A DNA stretch of 64,000 nucleotides. Origin: Toxonevra muliebris (lineage: Eukaryota > Arthropoda > Insecta > Diptera > Pallopteridae). The stretch covers positions 53,499,776-53,563,775 of the forward strand of contig OY829326.1 of NCBI GenBank assembly GCA_963691655.1. The letters run 5' to 3'. The notes beneath the pieces are model-generated. The model was given only the letters and a program-made list of their open reading frames with translations. It was not told where the DNA came from and searched no databases. The position numbers and the translations under genes were made by a program. Positions 58,238-64,000 of the stretch are shown here, piece after piece; position 1 is the first letter of the stretch, and each line of letters starts with the position of its first letter.

Positions 58238-59810
58238 GTTAAAGTTTTTTCTTTAATTTATTTATATGTTTATGTAATTGTTATTTTAATAATCTTTGAA
58301 ATTACATAGAACCAATTTTTATTTTCCTTCAGCACATGAATTTCTTCGATTTATAAGAAACAGCTGCTTGTTGTGTTGCCAACTTTCTTTCTTCAACTTG
58401 AATTTTCCAATTCTGTCAAACTTTTTAAATGTATTAACCTTTTACGAGTAATTATACTTTAAATAGTACAAAAAAAAATTACTGTAAGTATCGCAAACAA
58501 ATTTGTATTTAAATAAGAACTGAAAAAATGCATCTACCTCTAAATACTTCTGCCATGGGCAATCCCATTCACTCGCACTAAATTCACATACGAAGAAGAA
58601 TAATAAATGTCAAATAATACCGACGGAATAAGTAAAAAGATCATGAACGGAACAAAGGAGGGGATAAAGGGATCGGCTGGTTGCACTAAGGTCTTATAAA
58701 CTTTATGCCATTTAAAACAAACCATTTACTTTAAATTACTTATTTAATATTCCATTCAATGAAAATAATAGGTTAAACATGTGTTCTATAAGCTGCCTGT
58801 AAATCTGGAAAATAAATTTTACAAGAACCCTATTTTGAACAACACTTCTACAAACCCAATTTTTTTCTAAAAATCTGATTTTGACTCGCACGCAACGGCT
58901 CATATATTGTAAATAAATACACATACATAAATAACTCATATCAAAATTCTCTTGTTTCGTTTTTTTTTATTTCATGCAACAAAAATTCGAAAAAAATCGA
59001 TTAATTGATTTTCATGAACTTAAAAATTCGATTAATCGACTTTGAATTTCTGATCAATTCAAAAGTCGAAAATCGATTTTTCTTTTCAGTTGCACATCTC
59101 TAGTACACAGGTAGGTAAATTGCAGAAATATCCATTTAGTCAAGTCCATCTTTTTAATGTTGTTTTCTTTTTGAAAAGGTCCAGAGGAACCTACATGTTA
59201 AATAAAAAAATTGCTTCGAGGAAAAAATGAATCTTAGCTACATATGTGCCATACGCGATTGTTTTACCGAATGCACTATTTGCCAAAGCCTAAATATTAT
59301 TATATTATTAACTGTCTAAAATTTTAAATTACTTATGCAGATGGAAATAGCTGATATAAATCAAATTTTTTTCGCTCAATTGACAGGCTGAAAGCAAATG
59401 CGAAGTCACTGCAATTATCGATAGTTAACGATATTATTGCCTGCCGATAACATCGATAATTATCTGTATAATAAGAGGCTAAATTAAATTTAGTGTGGGA
59501 AGTATTATAAGAATTTAATGTAATAAATTCAATTTTAAATAAATTTCGCAAATATTGCATATCTTTAAAATTTCCGTTTTTGACAGAAAATAGTACAGCA
59601 CAAATTTTGAGTACAGTACGAATAAAGTTCTTCTGGATAAGGACGAGGGTTAAAAGCGTATTTGAGAAATTGCATGTTAAAAGTCATGAGAAAAGAAAGT
59701 AATCAAGCAAACAACGGAAACAAATTATAGAAAAAAATATAATTTCAGCAAATAGTATAACTAAATAAGTAAATCGAATCTTGATAAACAGAACATTCGA
59801 AAACATCAAA
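58238..59810. other. divergent spacer between mRpL15 and CtIP
   Basis: Holds the promoters of both genes. An E-box-like AACAGCTGCT lies at 58359-58368. At about 58975-59105 several copies of TCGATTAAT and a terminal AGAGATGTGCAA (minus strand) resemble one end of a hAT-type repeat, but no partner or duplication was found. A DRE-type pair lies at 59413-59461. Confidence 0.5.
59413..59461. promoter_or_regulatory. inverted pair of DRE-like sites upstream of CtIP
   Basis: AATTATCGATAGTTAACGAT on the left and, on the opposite strand, AATTATCGATGTTATCGG. TATCGATA (59416-59423) is the exact binding site of the fly factor Dref, which drives replication, repair and growth genes. The pair lies about 350-400 bp before the CtIP start. 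Confidence 0.5.
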
Positions 59811-61766
59811 ATGAGTTGCATGGTGTGCAATCAAAATAAAAACAACAAGAATTTTGTGGTGACCGATGGAGACTGCATTGATGCTGCATTGGAAACCATC
59901 AGACAACATTATCTATGTGAGTAATGGAAAATTGCGTTCTTTTGGCATTTGAAATAATATTAAACATTCTTTGAAAACATTTCAGTTTTCAAAAATTCCG
60001 TCGGACAGAAAGCAAAAGAATTCGATGAATTGCAGGAGCGCAATATTAAACTGACAAAGGCTGTGAAATTCTTACAGCTAGAGAAAGAGCAAAATAAAAG
60101 CAAATATTTTGGTTCGAATTCACCAAAAAAGAGACGTAAGGCGAGCTCATTAGATTCATCAAGTGTTATTGGTAGAAATGGAAGTGTTGATTTCAATGTA
60201 ATTATTGATGATGATGACGATGATGTCTCTATAATTGAGCCTGCAGCAAATTTGAATATAGCATTGAATAGCGAACAATTGTTGGATATGTCAGCATTAA
60301 ATGCCAGCCCACTACCAAAAAACAAAAATGAAACTATAGGAGAAACAGAAAGCTTGCATCATAGCCCACATCATTTGGATACGCTTCATGAATGGGAGCA
60401 AAAACGACAGCGTCCCATAGAAGCTAAAACGAACTTAAAAATGGAAAAAAGCATCAATTCTAAAGCGCGTAATGAAAATAGAAATGCGCTCAAGGAAGAG
60501 ACAAAATCTGCATTTAACTCTAAGCAACGTAATAACAGTACACTTAATAATTGGGATGCTTCAGCATTGTTTGCAAAACCACAGGCTGACACTAAAGAGT
60601 TGACTTACGAAGGTTGTGTGGTGAATGAAAAAAAATCCAAACTGAGTTTAAAAAAACCAACAGCCAAATTGAAACACGCACGCTTACAATTGGATGCACC
60701 ACGTGCAAATAATTTAAATGAAGTAATTGATGCTAGTCCTAGTGAGCATGCGAATGCAGCGCGCAGTTGGATGGTCAGGTATATCTCTTAAAAAAAAGAT
60801 CAGTGTACAGCTTAATTATTTGCGATAAGGTTACAGAAACGGCAGCAGCAGCAGCAACGTAATCTCAAGTTCCTCCAAGATGCCTCTAAAAATGCACAAA
60901 GATGAAAGTTTTGATGTTTTCAATGCAACTGAAAAATTCAATCTCACAGAAAATCCTGACCAAAATAATTTACAAATCTCTTTAGACTCATCAAGTGTTG
61001 TACTGGTAACACCAACACCAGAAGATGTGATATTTTTGAATGATACCTCTGCCAGTGAAAATGCAGAATTTGAAAAGAATTTACTGAAAGATGTAATGAA
61101 AATCGAAGAAGAACTTGCTAAAGAAAATAAAATGTAAGCATTTTAATTTGATATGTTTTTTATGTTTATCAATTTCAAATAACTAATTTTTAAAATTGCA
61201 GCAAAAAGAAGTTGAAAATTGATACGGTTAAGAAAAGCGCAAAGAGTTTAATAAATCAATCTACTTTAACTCAACATTTCCAAATTAGAAAAGATGAAAG
61301 GCTATCACAAGAGCAAATCGATGTAAAGGAAAATACCGATAGAAATAATACATCAGAAGAAGAAAGCTCTGAAGAGTTTATGGTGCGCCCGATTATCGTA
61401 AAAAACGAGCCAAAAACTGAAAGCAACACAACAACATCTCGCCAAATGAGTATTAAAGAGCGTTTTAATATAGATTGTCGGGATTGTCAAAACGTTCGTA
61501 TTGCAAAAACAACCTCGTTGGATTTAATTTTTCATATGCAATTTGTTTGGTTTCAGTTTATTAATTTCTTGGGTGTCGGTTTAAGTGATAAAGAAATCGA
61601 AGCACAATTGCAAAGCTGTACGCGCCACAAAGAAAGTGATGTGCACTTCAAGCAAACGCCTGACGGTTTCTGGAACCCATTACTAGAATCATTTGCCGAT
61701 GATGATCCACGTAATGAGGTGCTGATCGATACACGTTTTATTGGAAAAAAACGTGGTGGTACGTAG
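59811..61766 (+). CDS. CtIP: CtIP/Sae2-like DNA-end resection factor
   Basis: CtIP stimulates the Mre11 nuclease to start resection of double-strand breaks. Exons: 59811-59916, 59986-60778, 60837-61133, 61202-61493, 61557-61766; 565 residues. The N-terminus has a CxxC (MSCMVC) and a coiled coil (DELQERNIKLTKAVKFLQLE). The middle is acidic and Ser/Asn/Lys-rich, disordered, with an Asp run. The C-terminal Sae2 domain has CRDC (Cys491, Cys494), LQSCTRH (515-520) and TPDGFWNPL, matching the human 'CxxC ... L.SCSRHR ... TP..FW' signature. The last intron (61494-61556, 63 nt) is open and in frame; removing it puts CRDCQN next to FINFLGVGLSD, restoring the expected spacing. Polyadenylation signal AATAAA at 61785-61790. 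Confidence 0.8.
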
Positions 61767-61784
61767 TTAAAATTATCATTCCAC

Positions 61785-61790
61785 AATAAA
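61785..61790 (+). terminator. polyadenylation signal for CtIP
   Basis: AATAAA 19 bp after the CtIP stop; an unusually short 3' UTR if this one is used. Hpd ends 144 bp further on, in the opposite direction. Confidence 0.45.
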
Positions 61791-61933
61791 TTTTCTACAA
61801 ATATATATAAATTACTGTGTATTGCACACATTTAATATTATTACTGTTAAATGATGTAAATTATAATATTAAAAAATAAAAAATGCATTCTGCATATACA
61901 TATATTTCATATACTTAAAAATATAATGGCTTT

Positions 61934-63295
<1,362 letters not shown>

Positions 63296-64000
63296 CTGAA
63301 AACAAAAATACATATATATAAATACATTAAAATATTAAGAAAAATTAGGATAATTTGTTCTCTGAGGATAAATGTGTGCCAAAAAATATATAACAGCATA
63401 AATATATTTTTTATGGATCAGAATGCATAGCTTTGGGTAAAATATGATCACACAGATCAACAAAATTCCGCTTTGGCGTTTATAAAACATTTCTTAAAGC
63501 ATTCTCAGGAATTTACACTATGTGCTATGTGTTCTCATTTTGTTTATTTTTTTTAATTTAATTTGAACTAAAATTTGCAAGAAATTTTGATATATTGGCA
63601 TAATTTTTTTGTTACTCCCTTTATTTCGTTTTTTTCATTCGATAAGAATGGGCAGCATTAATTATGTTCATGCATGCTTGGTGTCATCCCTGTAAGTTAT
63701 CGAATGCAAAATGTAAGTAGTACCAAAATTACATAGGGCTACAAATTTTCATCCAAATTTTCGAGAGATTTTCCAACGGTTTTATAGTAATTTGGGGATG
63801 ATCACGACTGCGTACACAGTTTTTCTCCATCACATCTAGTTCTCCCACAATTGCCTGAAGTCGGAAAAATGGGATCTTCAGGGCCTATTAAGAAATTTGT
63901 TTATTTCAGTAGATACGAATTTTATGTCTGATGCAAAGTTGTAAATCACAAAGAGATAAACAATAAACCATTTGCACTTTTCCTCCAACTCTTACCCTGG
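63296..64000 (-). other. probable first intron of Hpd
   Basis: AT-rich with no coding signal. The only ATG followed by GT on the minus strand (near 63968-63972) has a weak donor (GTTTAT). A stronger donor, GTAAGAG, sits at 63990-63996. Confidence 0.45.

Overview
The window is eukaryotic nuclear DNA from a higher fly (Diptera, Cyclorrhapha). It is very AT-rich, its genes are split by short GT-AG introns of about 60-70 bp, and the reconstructed proteins look most like Drosophila-type orthologues. A tephritid or related non-Drosophila fly is my guess, not a demonstrated fact. From memory, the Drosophila orthologues of ND-39, Psn and Hpd lie on chromosome arm 3L (Muller element D), so this is probably Muller D. 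I joined exons by hand from splice sites; every complete gene gives an open frame whose length is a multiple of three.

Left third (1-18136): no host gene is recognisable. It is an AT-rich graveyard of transposons: a hAT-like transposase remnant, LINE reverse-transcriptase pieces, a mariner relic interrupted by a LINE fragment, a textbook non-autonomous Helitron, several terminal-inverted-repeat elements, and a copia integrase fragment beside a LINE fragment.

Middle (18137-41187): the complex I subunit gene ND-39 (NDUFA9), a 908-bp internally deleted mariner with matching inverted ends, then a C2CD3 orthologue (centriole distal-end C2-domain protein). C2CD3 has six coding exons, and its first intron of 14,240 bp holds its own community of mobile elements. 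The most striking is a PIF/Harbinger-type MITE inserted in reverse orientation inside another copy of itself.

Right third (43504-63295+): a compact block of nine genes: Atox1 (copper chaperone, +), Poc1 (centriolar WD40 protein, -), mRpL21 (+), a ZAD/C2H2 zinc-finger gene (-), ORMDL (-), Presenilin (+), mRpL15 (-), CtIP/Sae2 (+) and Hpd (4-hydroxyphenylpyruvate dioxygenase, -, first codon not identified). Functional themes are mitochondrial translation and respiration (ND-39, mRpL21, mRpL15), centrioles (C2CD3 and Poc1 only about 3.4 kb apart), ER and membrane biology (ORMDL, Psn), DNA-end resection (CtIP), tyrosine catabolism (Hpd) and copper delivery (Atox1). Poc1/mRpL21 share a short divergent promoter; mRpL21/ZAD and CtIP/Hpd are convergent pairs.

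No wholly new biochemical system stands out. The best leads are the self-nested MITE, the two possible Poc1 C-termini, two stopless introns of length 3n, a uORF overlapping the C2CD3 start codon, and several new transposon families with target-site duplications that can be read directly.
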